DNA from: Chrysoporthe austroafricana
Taxonomy: Eukaryota > Ascomycota > Sordariomycetes > Diaporthales > Cryphonectriaceae
Length of the DNA stretch: 64,000 nucleotides
NCBI GenBank assembly: GCA_001051155.2
Contig: JYIP02000011.1
Span: forward strand, 930,001-994,000
Reading direction: 5' to 3'
Notes under the pieces: generated by a model
The model's input: only the letters and a program-made list of their open reading frames with translations
What the model was told of the DNA's origin: nothing
Databases searched by the model: none
Program-made: the position numbers and the translations under genes
Shown here: positions 37,355 to 48,513 of the stretch, one piece after another
Layout of the letters: every line of letters starts with the position of its first letter
Position numbering within the stretch: the stretch's first letter is position 1

Positions 37355-39046
37355 TTAATTAATTGCTTTTCTTAATATTTCTTAAATGCTTATCGTGCAT
37401 TATTTAAATTGCTAACTGGTTTTTAGCTATTTTCGTTCGAATAATATTTTTTCTATTTGATTAAGTACTTTCTATATTTGGTTAATTTTCGGTAGCGGAA
37501 GATTCGTTCGATTTCGTATTCTGGTTCGTTAGTTTCGATTTGTACGAATTCGTTTATTTTAATTATTTTGAGCGCTAGTTCGAAAAGCGAAATATGGAAT
37601 ATCGGGTGGATTTTCATTTTATAAGGTAATGCGAATTCGAAATTAATATCCGAGATTTTCTTTAAAATTTTGAATAGGTTAAGTTTCTTATAATTTAGCA
37701 AATAAAAGGATCTTATTATTTTAATATGCTCTTTTTATCGAATAAAATAGATTTTATCTTTTTCTTGCAAGATTAATCCTTTAATCTTTTTGGAGTTAGT
37801 ATATTTTGTTATTTTTTCTTATATAAACTTTAATTCTTTTTGAAATTCTTTTTAGATTTTCTTAATTTTCCGGATTTATCTTTTTGCTATTTCTGCATTT
37901 GCTCTTAATATTTCGTTATAATAGGCTATTGAATTATAGCCGTATAATACGTAAAATAGCGATTTTTTTATCGTACTTATATTTGCATTATTATATGCAA
38001 ATTATATTAATAATAGCAAGTTAACCCAATTATTTTATTTATAATTTATATAATATTATAAGTATTATTTGATAATTTAATTCGTTCGTTCTGTTTGTTT
38101 ATCCGTTTGCGAATAAAATGCTATAAATATCTTTTGTTATATTCCGAATAGTTTCGTAAGTAAAATTTAAAACTTTAATATAAACTTCTTATTTCTATTA
38201 GAAATAATTTCTTTAAGCATGCTATAATTAGCTATAACTATTTTAAGAAATATATATACGAGGTTTTTCGCTATGCTGCTTTCTTTATATAGAAAGAAAT
38301 AAGCGTATTTATTTAATTTGCAAATTACTATTAAAATATTATTATATTATACTTTAATTAAAGATTTTCGTAAGAAAAATAGCTTAGTAATAAAATTTTA
38401 GCTAATAAATTACCAAATTATTCCTGAAACCGGAAATAATTAGAATAGTTTATAAAGCTTATAATATTCGATTTTATTTTTCTTATAGCTATTGCATTTT
38501 TATAAAATCTTTTCGATCCTTTTTCTTAATCCTAGGAAATTCTAATATCTTTTAATCCTTTCATATATAGCTCTGATTCCTTAATAGCTATATGCTAATG
38601 CATTATGCATAGCTTTAATATATTCGTTTTATTTTTCAAAGGTTATATTTTTTAACTTTTTCTTATTATTGGAAATTCTAATAATAATATTAAATTCTTT
38701 AGCTTTATTTACAAAGTTGCTATTTTTGTTTTGCTAAAAGATATTTTGAAATTCTTTAAGTTTTATATTTTAATAATCCGACTATTTGCTAAGCGTATTT
38801 GCTTTGCTATTTTCAAATTCTTTGCAATAAATAATTTTTAAATCGAATTATAAAAAGAATTCCGCTTATTTAACTTGCCGTTTATTCAAAACTTTTATTA
38901 TTATAAACGTTTTTAAGTTTTTATAATCGGAATATATTATAATCTAATATTTAATTCCTATTAAATAGTATTATTATTTTTCGAATGCTTTTATAATTGC
39001 TATTAATTCCTTATCTGAAATGCTATAATTGAATTCTAAGTTATTC
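37355..39046 (-). pseudogene. gag-pol: E4 part b pol: RNase H fragment, integrase, chromodomain
   Basis: Minus-strand 3' part of pol. The stretch 37453-37701 is open for 82 codons and holds the integrase C-terminal region (KKISDINFEFALPYKMKIHP, IFHISLFE) followed by the start of the chromodomain (EYEIERIFRYRKLTKYRKYL). Integrase catalytic region about 38080-38340. RNase H is cut at 39046 by E8. Confidence 0.86.
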
Positions 39047-39474
39047 TGTTATAACCCAATAAGGAACCAGGGTTGCAATAAAAGGATCCGATACCCAAGC
39101 GCTCGACCCTTTCTTACTTAAAGAAATCCCGAAAACTATTAATCCGGGATTAGGGTTAAATAAAATAAAGATTATTAATTTACCAAATAATCCGGTAAGC
39201 ATAGATTACTAAATTACTTAATAAGCCAGTAATCCGAAAATGAAAAGTTAAATATATAAGGATCAAATATATATTAAGATAAAAAGATATAGCTTTTCAG
39301 TTATTAATCTAAATATCAATTGGACTTTACTATTAATAGCTATTCAAAACTTATAAATATTGCGAGCGTTTAATAAATTTGTTCTAAAACTCAAAGTAAT
39401 ACTTAATACCGTTCTTATTAATATAAACCTTTTAACTCTGTAATTATCTTAAGATTCCGGCAGCATTTATAATA
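39047..39474 (+). repeat. E8 5' LTR
   Basis: 428 bp, starting with intact TGTTATAACCCAATAAGG and ending GCAGCATTTATAATA. Confidence 0.95.
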
Positions 39475-39536
39475 TTTTAATAATTCTTATTCAAGAACAG
39501 TTTAGTATATTCCTTTTAAGCAATACTGAAAATATA

Positions 39537-42500
39537 ATAGCATTCCAAATTCTATCTTCTTCCAATAACCAAGCTTTTCAGGAAAAAGCCCTAATTATCC
39601 TTATTAACGAATAACTTTAATAACAGAATATAGCCTTTTATTAATAGCTTGAGAAAATCAAAAATAAAATTATCTGTCTTAATTCCTTTTAGCAAGCTAA
39701 AGTTTTTAAGCTTGATAAGCTTAAGCTTTACAAAAGTATTAAAAGAGATTTCCAAGCTTTCTTAACTTAACTTAAAGTATATTTCAAGTATTACGGCATT
39801 CAATTCAGGACTATTTACGACAAAATCAATTTCGCGGGAAATTGTTTCGAAAAGATAGCCTTCCAGTAATAAAAACTAACCTTTTGCAATTACTTAAATA
39901 ATAATAAAGACTTCCGTTCTGAAAATACTAAGCGCATTTTCTAGCGCTATATTAATTTTGAATCGGCTCTTATTAAGACTTTTAGAAATCCGGATAAGAA
40001 ATGCATTGCAGTACGGTAATTAGAAGCATTACGATAAACCGGCTCGGCTATAAATTATACGGCCAAATTCCGATAGATTATCGCTTATTTCGATTACGAG
40101 AATAAACCTCTTATAAATGCCTATTATACAAAACTTAAAGAAAAAATTAAAGACAAATTCTATAAAGAAAACCGATTCGAAAAACTTAATAAGTTTATTA
40201 ATAAAGCAGTCCGTATCGATAACCGATTTTATAAGCGGCGCTAGCAATAATAAAAGAATTATAATAGCGCCCCGAAATACTAATTCAATTTAGGAAAGCG
40301 CAAATTCTAGCAGAAAACCCGGAATAGTATAGCTTATTCAAGTACGATATATATAAGACCTATAGAACTAAATACCTTTATGCGAGAATAATGCAAAAGG
40401 GTTATTTGCTATAATTGCGGTAAAAAAAGCTATATTGCCCGCAATTATTATTAGAAAAAGAGGAAACGAGAATGGAAGCCAATCCTAGAAAAACAAATTA
40501 ATATCGCCTAGCAATAAGAACTTAATTAGCTAAACAAAAATATCCGGTTAAAGCAAGCAATAAACCCTGATTATAATAGCATAAGCTGGATAGCTTACTA
40601 TTAAAATTATTGCTTACTATACCTTTCGGCAAAAGAAAGTTTAAAATAGTTCCTATATAAACTTAAAGGATAGAAATAACTCGCTATAAGAAGAAAAGGC
40701 CTATTCTATAATACGGCTATAAATAATAGCGATTCCGACTATTCAAGCAACCCTTTCGATACTAGAGAAGAAAACTTGGGAAAATTCCTTCTGAATTACT
40801 ACTTTGAAAGGCAATAAGAAGCAATAATAGAAGAAGAATTCAGAACTTAAAAGATAATAATAGCAATACTTAGCACTATAATATTGCAAGATCGATAACC
40901 AAATAACCTATTAACCTTTACGCTCGAAAAAGAATTAAAAAAGCATAATAATACTAGAATAAGCTAATTACGATAAAGGTATAGCAATTAGATAACCAAA
41001 TATACGAAAATTAAGTACTTTGTTTATAAATTTACGTTATAAGAATTTTTCCAAAGCATTCTATTTCAGAATAGCGGATACCGGCTTTAAGAAAATATGC
41101 GAATTAATTACTTATACTTTCGTTATTGTAAACTTACCTGAATATATTATATCTATTATAATTGCTAGATATATTTTAGCGAAAAAGTTAAATACAATTA
41201 GTTCTTAACCAGAGAATAGGATTAAGTAATTTAATTTATTACGGAATTCCGAAAACAATATAAGGAAATCTTGTATATTAAGGATAATAATGCTTATATT
41301 GAATTACCCGATAATTATTTATAGAAATATATTCAGGGAAAAACGATATAAGAGCAATATTATATTACGGCATGCTTTATCTATATATAAGATAAAGCCA
41401 GAAAGTAATACCGACTATAGAAAGCCGAAAAGGCAAAGCAATATAGCCAAAGCCAAATACGAAAGCTAGCAAAGCAAGCAGCAAGAAAAGCCCAAAATAC
41501 CCCAAAAAGGAAAGATCGCCTATAACGGAATAATAGCCAATCAGAATTATAAGGTCCTTATACGCAATTACGAAAGAAAACAAGAAATATATTATACTAA
41601 ACGCATATATTAACAAGTAACGATATGGCATACTCTTGGATAGCAGCGCATAAAAGAATTTTATTTCGTTAGAAATTATTAATAAAGAACAAATTCTTTA
41701 AATATAAAAGAAAAATCTTTACAGATTTAATACTATAAAAGGAAAAGCGGTTGCATATAATTTTGGAATAATTAATATAAAAACTGATTACTTACTTATT
41801 TCAATTTAAAGCTTTATAATAAGAACTACTTTCAATATTATAAATACGGTATAATACGAATTGATTTTAAGAATATTTTGGCTTAAAGAATATAACCCTT
41901 ATATCGATTGGACTATTAATTAAATTTTATAAGAACAAGCCGTACTTACTAAAAGGGTTGCAATTAACGGAAAAAGGAAAGTTTTAATTACTAAGAACGG
42001 CATTCGGAATATATGCTCAAATAAATTCAGATTTACCCTTAAAGCAAAAAGATTTGCCAGAATAAAGGGAAAAGTTACGAATATTTCGAACTTATAAATA
42101 CAGGTTAAAAACGAATTAAGAATTCAAGCAATTAGCAATCGGCAAAAGACTAATCTAGCGCAAAGCGTTATAAAATTATATAAATTATAGAATTATAAAG
42201 AAATACAGCTTCCGAAATAACAAATATAGAAAGATTACGAACGGAAGTTTGAATTAATAAACGATAAGCACCCGGAAGCTTTAGAAGCTAAACTTTGAAA
42301 ATAGCAATAGGAAGCAAAAGAAGCAAAATACGCTTAATAGTACTTTTTGTTTTTCCAAATTTCAGAAAACGAAAAAGGATTATTATTAGAATTCAAGAAC
42401 GTATTAAAAGAATATTACGAATTCAAGAAACTATAGCAAAAGAAATTCAATATTAATTTACTAAAATACAGCTTTTTTAATTACGAAATTCTATTAAAAG

Positions 42501-45195
42501 AAAAGACGAAATTAAAAAACTACTTTATTTATAAACTTAATTAAGCGAAATTCGAAATATGCAGAAAATATATCGATAAAAACCTGAAAAAAGGCTATAT
42601 ACGAAAATCGCAATTACTAGCAGAATACCCGATCCTATTTATACCCAAAAAAAACGGCAAATTGCGACTTTATATAGATTATAAATAGCTTAACGATATT
42701 ATAATCAAGAACCGCTATTCTTTATTTCTGATAAAAGAAATGCAAGATCGGCTAATCGGAATAAATTAGTTTATTACGCTCGATTTTAAAGAAAGATATT
42801 ATTATATCCGAATTAAGGAAAATAATATTTGGAAAATAGCATTTAGGATTCGTTACGGATATTTTGAATACGTAATCTTACTTTTTAAACTAATTAATGC
42901 GCTCGTATTTTTCCAAGAAATGATTAATAATATCTTTTGCGAATATTTGGATATTATTATTATTATCTATTTTGATAATATTCTTATTTATTCAAAAGAT
43001 TTCGAATCCTATAAATAATACATACGATAAGTATTTCAAACTTTGCAAAATAATAAATTCCTAGTTAAATTAAATAAATATTATTTTTATTAATAAAAGA
43101 TTAATTATTTCGGTTATATAATAAAATTAAGCAAAATTAGCATATAGAAAGATAAAATCTAAGCAATAAAAGAATAGCTTATATTAGAAAAGATAAAAGA
43201 AATTAGAATATTCTTAAGCTATATTAACTTTTACTAACAATTTATTCAAAATTATAACAAGATTATATGCCCCTTTACAGACTTTACGAAAAAGGACTGA
43301 AAATTCAAATAGATATAAAAAGCTCAAGAAGCATTTAACGAAATCAAGAAACGGGTAATATTAGAATTTATATTTTACAAAATAAACTTAAATAAGCTAT
43401 TTGAAATCGAAACCGATATATCAAATTACGTATTAGGAAAATAATTCGGTTAATAAAATAATTAGAAACGTTTCAGGATTATAAGCAATTTTTCGAAAAA
43501 GTTAAACGGCCCAGAATTCAATTACGGCATTCCAGATAAGGAATTAATAGCAATTGTAAAAGCATTCGAAAAATAGCAATACTATTTAATCGAAACAAAA
43601 TACTAAATTACAATATATTCTAACTATAAGAATCTGATAATATTTATAATAACGAAAATCCTGAATAAACGATAAGTTAAATAAGCGGAATTCTTTTTAT
43701 AATTCGATTTAAAAATCGTTTATTGCAAAGGATTAAAAAACGGCAAAGCGGATATATTCAATAAACGATTAGATTACTAAAATGCGAAATTAAAAGAATT
43801 ATAGAATATCTTCTAGCAAAATAAGAATAGCAATTTTGTAAATAAGGCTAAAGAGCTTAATACAATTATTAGGATTTTTAATAATAAGAAAATACCGGAA
43901 AATATAATAATAAAAAAATAGAATAAATATATCAAGAATATATATAGTATACTAGCATACGGCTATTAAGGAATTAGAGCTATTTATAAAAGGATTAAGA
44001 GATATTAGAATTTTCCAGGCTTTAGAAAAAGAATTAAAAATATCTTACAAAAATATAATAGCTATAAGAAAAACAAAATCGAATATTACAAGCCTTATAA
44101 ACTATTCCAATTATTCCTTATTCCAGAAATAGTTTAGCAATCTATTAATTAAGATTTCATTATTAAGCTATTTCTCTTACGAAAACTCTTAATTAGAATG
44201 CAATATAATAGCATTCTAATAATAGTTTACAAATTAAGCAAATACGCTTATTTCTTTCTTTATAAAGAAAATAGCATAGCGAAAGACCTCGTATATATAT
44301 TTTTCAGAATAGTTATAACCAATTATAATATATTTAAAAAAATTATTTCCGATAGAAACCGGAAATTCGTATTAAACTTTTAGATTTTACTTATAAAGTT
44401 ATTCGGAACGCAATAGAAAATATTTATTGCATTCTATTTATAAATAGATAAGCAAACGGAACGAATAAACCAGATTATTAAATAATACTTATAGCATTAC
44501 GTAAATTACGAATAGGATAATTGGGTTAACCTATTATTATTAATACAATTCGCTTATAATAATGCAAATATAAATATAATAAAGAAATTATTATTTTATA
44601 TACTCTATAATTATAATCCGATAGCCTATTATAACGAATTACTGGGAACAAATGCAAAAATAGCAAAAAAATAAATCAAAAAAATTAAGAAAGTTCAGAA
44701 AGAATTTCAAAAAGAATTGAAATTTATACAAGAAAAAATAATAAAATACGCTAATTCCAAAAGGATTAAAAAACCAATCCTATAAGAAAGGAATAAAATC
44801 TACTTTATTCGACAAAAAGAATATATCAAAATAACAAAACCTTTTTACTTATTAAATTATAAGAAACTTAACCTATTCAAGATTTTAAGGAAAATCTCGA
44901 ATATTAATTTTGAACTTGTATTACTTTACGGAATAAGAATTTACCCGATATTCCATTTCTTACTCTTTGAACTAATACTTAAAATAGCAATAATAGATAA
45001 ATCTATACAAATCAGAATTAATAAATCAAAATACGAAATCGAACGAATCTTCCGCTATTAGAAACCAATTCAGTATAGAGAATATTTAATTAAATGGAAA
45101 AGATATTATTCAAACGAAAATAGCTAAGAATTAATTAGCAACTTAAATAATATACAATATACATTTAAAGAATACTGGAAAAAGCAATTAACCCG
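39537..45195 (+). pseudogene. gag-pol: E8 gag-pol, RIP-degraded reference copy
   Basis: Best copy for reading the domain order. The gag start is ATG turned ATA at 39537. The CCHC knuckle is at 40407-40448 (CYNCGKKSYIARN; His and last Cys now Tyr). A gag-frame extension of about 390 codons follows to about 41600, with a basic KLAKQAARKAQN end. Retropepsin D-S-S-A is at 41639-41650, in the -1 frame relative to gag. RT has LYIDYK and DFKERYYYIRI, and Y-F-D-N at 42968-42979. The integrase zinc-binding part is near 44000-44090. Catalytic Asp 44153-44155, Asp 44351-44353 and Glu 44459-44461 are all kept, with 35 residues between the last two. Chromodomain near 45030-45160. Stops and the YFDN box make it inactive. 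Confidence 0.9.
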
Positions 45196-45780
45196 TTAAT
45201 TAGAAAAAAAACCAGAAAAATTTAAGGTAGTTTCGTATCCCAGAATTAGATTAATACTAGCCTAGTTAATATCCGGACCAAATTATTATAGGATAGTATC
45301 CAAGTTAAAGCTTTTAAGAAAAAGACTTTCCGGGACTAGCGCTTTCAAAACGCAATGCTCGGCTTAAGCCTTATAACGTTCCTTTTCAGCCTTTTCCGCC
45401 TCTAATTGCTCTAGCTTCTCGATATTATCGATATTCCGATAAACAGCTCGTATTATCTTCTCGTATTATATATGCTTTTGCTAATACAAGCGAAACATTT
45501 TCTTCTTTGCAGCTTTCAGTTCCTTTTCCAGCTTCTAATACTAATAAGCCAGTTTGCAAAGCCTATCCGGGAAAACCCTTAAAATATCGTATCGAAAACG
45601 GTTAAGCTATATATATTCCGAATAACGAAAAGAATCTTTTTCCGAAACTTAACAAACGGAAATATTACGACTTTTACAAAACGAGCAGGAAGGTATCTAT
45701 ACGGCATATTGCAAAATCGCCTTTAAGAAAGAATCGCAGCATTATATTTTGGCTATACGAGCAAAACAGGTTTTCTATAT
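45196..45780 (-). pseudogene. antisense accessory gene of E8
   Basis: 585 nt on the minus strand, same length and frame as in E5. The start ATG is ATA and the second codon CAG is TAG (45775-45780). The SCSFCK-type Cys pair, the SEKD..RYSEYI block, the coiled-coil half and the ESF.LD tail are recognisable. Stop TAA at 45196-45198. Convergent with pol. Confidence 0.8.
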
Positions 45781-45883
45781 TCTGCCCGATATCCCGGTTA
45801 AGAAAGTAAGATTATAAAATAGCAAGGATCAGAAAACCCTTACAGAAATTATTAGAAATAACAATCGATAAGAAAGGGGATAA

Positions 45884-46311
45884 TATTATAACTTAATAAA
45901 GAACCAGGGTTGCAATAAGGGAATCCGATACTTAAGCGCCCGACCCTTTCCTATTTAAAGAAACCCCGAAAATTACTAACCCGGGATTAGGGTTAGATAA
46001 GATAAAGATTATTAACTTACTAAATAATCCGGTAAGCATGGATTACTAAATTATTTAATAAGCCAGTAATCCGAAAATAAAAAGCTAGATATATAAGGAT
46101 TAGATATATATTAAGATAGAAAGATATAGCTTTTCAGTTATCAATTTAAGTATTAATTGGATTTTACTATTAATAGCCATTCAAGGCTTATGAATATTGC
46201 GAGCGTTTAGTGAATTTATTCCAAAACTCAAAGTAATATTTAGTACCGTTTTTGTTAGTATAAACCTTTTGATTCTGCAATTATCTTAGGATTCCGGCAG
46301 CGTTTATAATA
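45884..46311 (+). repeat. E8 3' LTR
   Basis: 428 bp, TATTATAACTTAATAAAG to GGCAGCGTTTATAATA. Confidence 0.94.
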
Positions 46312-48009
46312 CGATCCTTCCTTTTTAAAGTATTTTAAGCTTTTCTCGCTATTTGCCTTGCCAGTTTTCATATTTAGCTTTGATTATACTGCTTTGCCTT
46401 TTTAGCCTTTTGCAATCGATACTATTCTTTAGCTTTATTTTATATATAAATAAAATATGCTATAATATAGCATTATTCCTATATCGTTTTTCTTTAAACG
46501 CATTTCTATAAACAATTGTCGGGTAATTTAATATAGGCATTATTATTCTCTATATATAAAACCTTTCTATATTTTCTTCAAGATTTTATAATAAGTTGGA
46601 TTAATTGGTTTTATTCTTTAATTAGAAACTAATTATATTTAATTTTCTCGTTAAAGTATATCTAGCAATTATAATAAATATAATATATTTAAGCAAATTC
46701 GTAATAACGAAAGTATAAATAATTAATTCTTCTATCTTTTTAAGGTTTGTATTTGCTATTCTGGAATAGAATGCTTTAAAAGAATTCCTATAATATAAGC
46801 CTATAAATAAAGTATTTAACTTTCGTATATTTAGATATTTAATTATTTTGCTTTAATTATTCTTATTTTATGCGTTAAGTAACCGTATTCTTTATTTCCG
46901 TATTGAGTTTTCTTTCGAGCATAAGGGTTAATAAGTTATCCGGCTATTTGTTTTGCAATATTATTTCTTTGAGTATAGCATTAAGTATAAATGCTTTTAC
47001 TTCTTGAATGCCGAATTCTTTCTTTATTATTATATCCTATTATTATTTAAAATAATAATCTAAAGGAAACCTTCTTAAATCTTCTTCCTTAATATTTAAT
47101 AAGTTGCTTAAGCAATCTGAATTACTGCTATTTATAGCCATATCGTAAATAAAGCCTTTCCTTTTTATAACGAGTTATTTCTATCTTTTAAGTTTGCATA
47201 AGAATTATCTTAAATCTTCTTTTACCGAGAAATGCAATAAACAGTAATCCTAATAGCAAATTATCCAGCTTATGCTATTATAGTTAGAATTCGTTATTTA
47301 TTCCGGTAAGATATTATTATTTAGCTAATTGAATTCCTATTGCTAAGCGATATTAACTTGTCTTTCCGGAATTAGTTTCCAGTTTCGCTTTTTCTTTTCT
47401 TAATAGCAATTGCGCGCAATATAACCTTTTTTGCTGCAATTATAATAAGTAATTCCCTTGCGCTATTCTTGTATAAAGGTATTTAATTTTATTAATTTAG
47501 CATATATCGTATTTGAATAAGCTATGCTATTTCGGGTTTTTTATTAAAACTTGCGCTTTCTTAAATTAAGTTAATATTTTAAAGCGCTATTATAATTCCT
47601 CTATTATTATTAGCGCTATTTATAAAATCGATTATCAATACGGACTGCTTTATTAATAAACTTGCTAAGTTTTTCGGGTCGGTTTTCCTTATAAAGTTCG
47701 TCTTTAATTTCTTCTTTAAATCCTATATAATAAGCATTTATAAGAGGTTCGTTTTCGTAATTGAAATAAGCGATAATTTGCTTGAATTTAGCCGTATAAT
47801 CTATAGCTAAGCTAGTTTATCGAAATGCCTTTAATTGCTATATTGCAATGCATCTTTTATCCGGATCCTTAAAGGTTTTAATAAAGGCTATTTCGAAATT
47901 AATATAGTAGAAAATGCGTTTGGTATTTTCGGAGCGGAAATCTTTACTATTATCTAAATAATCGCAGAAAGTTGGCTTTTATTACTAAAAAGCCGTCCTT
48001 TTAAAGCGG
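46312..48009 (-). pseudogene. gag-pol: E6 part b: protease edge and gag
   Basis: Minus-strand continuation of E6. It begins at CGATCCTTCC, the complement of the sequence just upstream of the E6a start (GGATCG|GATCGC, 5-bp duplication GATCG). It then reads back through the gag extension and knuckle (near 47430) to the gag core. It is interrupted by E9 at 48010 after AGCGG. It resumes at 55311. Confidence 0.88.
48005..48009. repeat. Target-site duplication of E9, left copy (AGCGG)
   Basis: AGCGG is present here and at 55311-55315. Removing E9 restores the gag sequence AAAGCGGCTTCCCGC seen in E1. Confidence 0.94.
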
Positions 48010-48450
48010 TATTATAACTTAACAAAAACCAGGGTTGCAGTAAAAAAGGATAGCGGGCAAGCGCTAAGCTTTTTCCTTAATTCAAGGAACTTTGAATAAT
48101 ACTAACCCAGGGTTAAAGTTAAATAAAATAGGGATTATTAAATCATTAAGTAATTTAGCAAGCCAGGATTACCGGATTATTTAATAAGCTAGTAATCCAG
48201 AACTGAAAAGCTGGATATATAAAAGCAAAGCATTTATTAGATAGATTATTATAGCTTTTCAGTCGTAAATCTAAGTATTATTTGGACTTTACCCATATCC
48301 TAGTAATAGCTATACTGGCTTATAAATATTGTAAACCTTTTAATTCGAATACGTTTCCCGGTATTTAAAGATTGTATTTAATACCGCTTTTACTAGCATA
48401 AACCTTTTAGCATTACAGTTTATTTTAGGATTATTATAACGTTTATAATA
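48010..48450 (+). repeat. E9 5' LTR
   Basis: 441 bp, TATTATAACTTAACAAAAACC to ACGTTTATAATA. The sequence after it (TTTTTACGATTCTTATT) is the leader where a primer-binding site is expected, but no tRNA-like TGG start is evident. Confidence 0.94.
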
Positions 48451-48513
48451 TTTTTACGATTCTTATTTAAAAACGGTTTAATATATACCTTTTAAGCAAT
48501 ACTAGAAAATACG

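Larger units (their letters stand above)
36212..39046 (-). mobile_element. E4 part b: 3' LTR to RNase H, inverted half of E4
   Basis: Minus-strand block made of a 3' LTR, antisense gene, chromodomain, integrase and part of RNase H. It ends at TATTC (complement GAATA) against E8. The complementary break is GAATG at the end of E4a (23892). The uninterrupted sequence of E6a at the same place reads AAATTGAATAAATTA, so both halves meet there. It belongs with 19705-23892. Confidence 0.88.
39047..46311 (+). mobile_element. E8: complete Ty3/gypsy element, other side of the inversion
   Basis: 7265 bp, same length as E5, plus orientation, two 428-bp LTRs. The left terminus is the unmutated TGTTATAAC. 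Flanks TATTC (39042-39046) and CGATC (46312-46316) do not match each other but match the complements of E5's flanks. Confidence 0.94.

Noticed and set aside
39047..46311. E5 and E8 as ordinary independent insertions
   Set aside because: Neither has matching 5-bp flanks, whereas the flanks match across the pair in complement. Independent insertion does not explain this.
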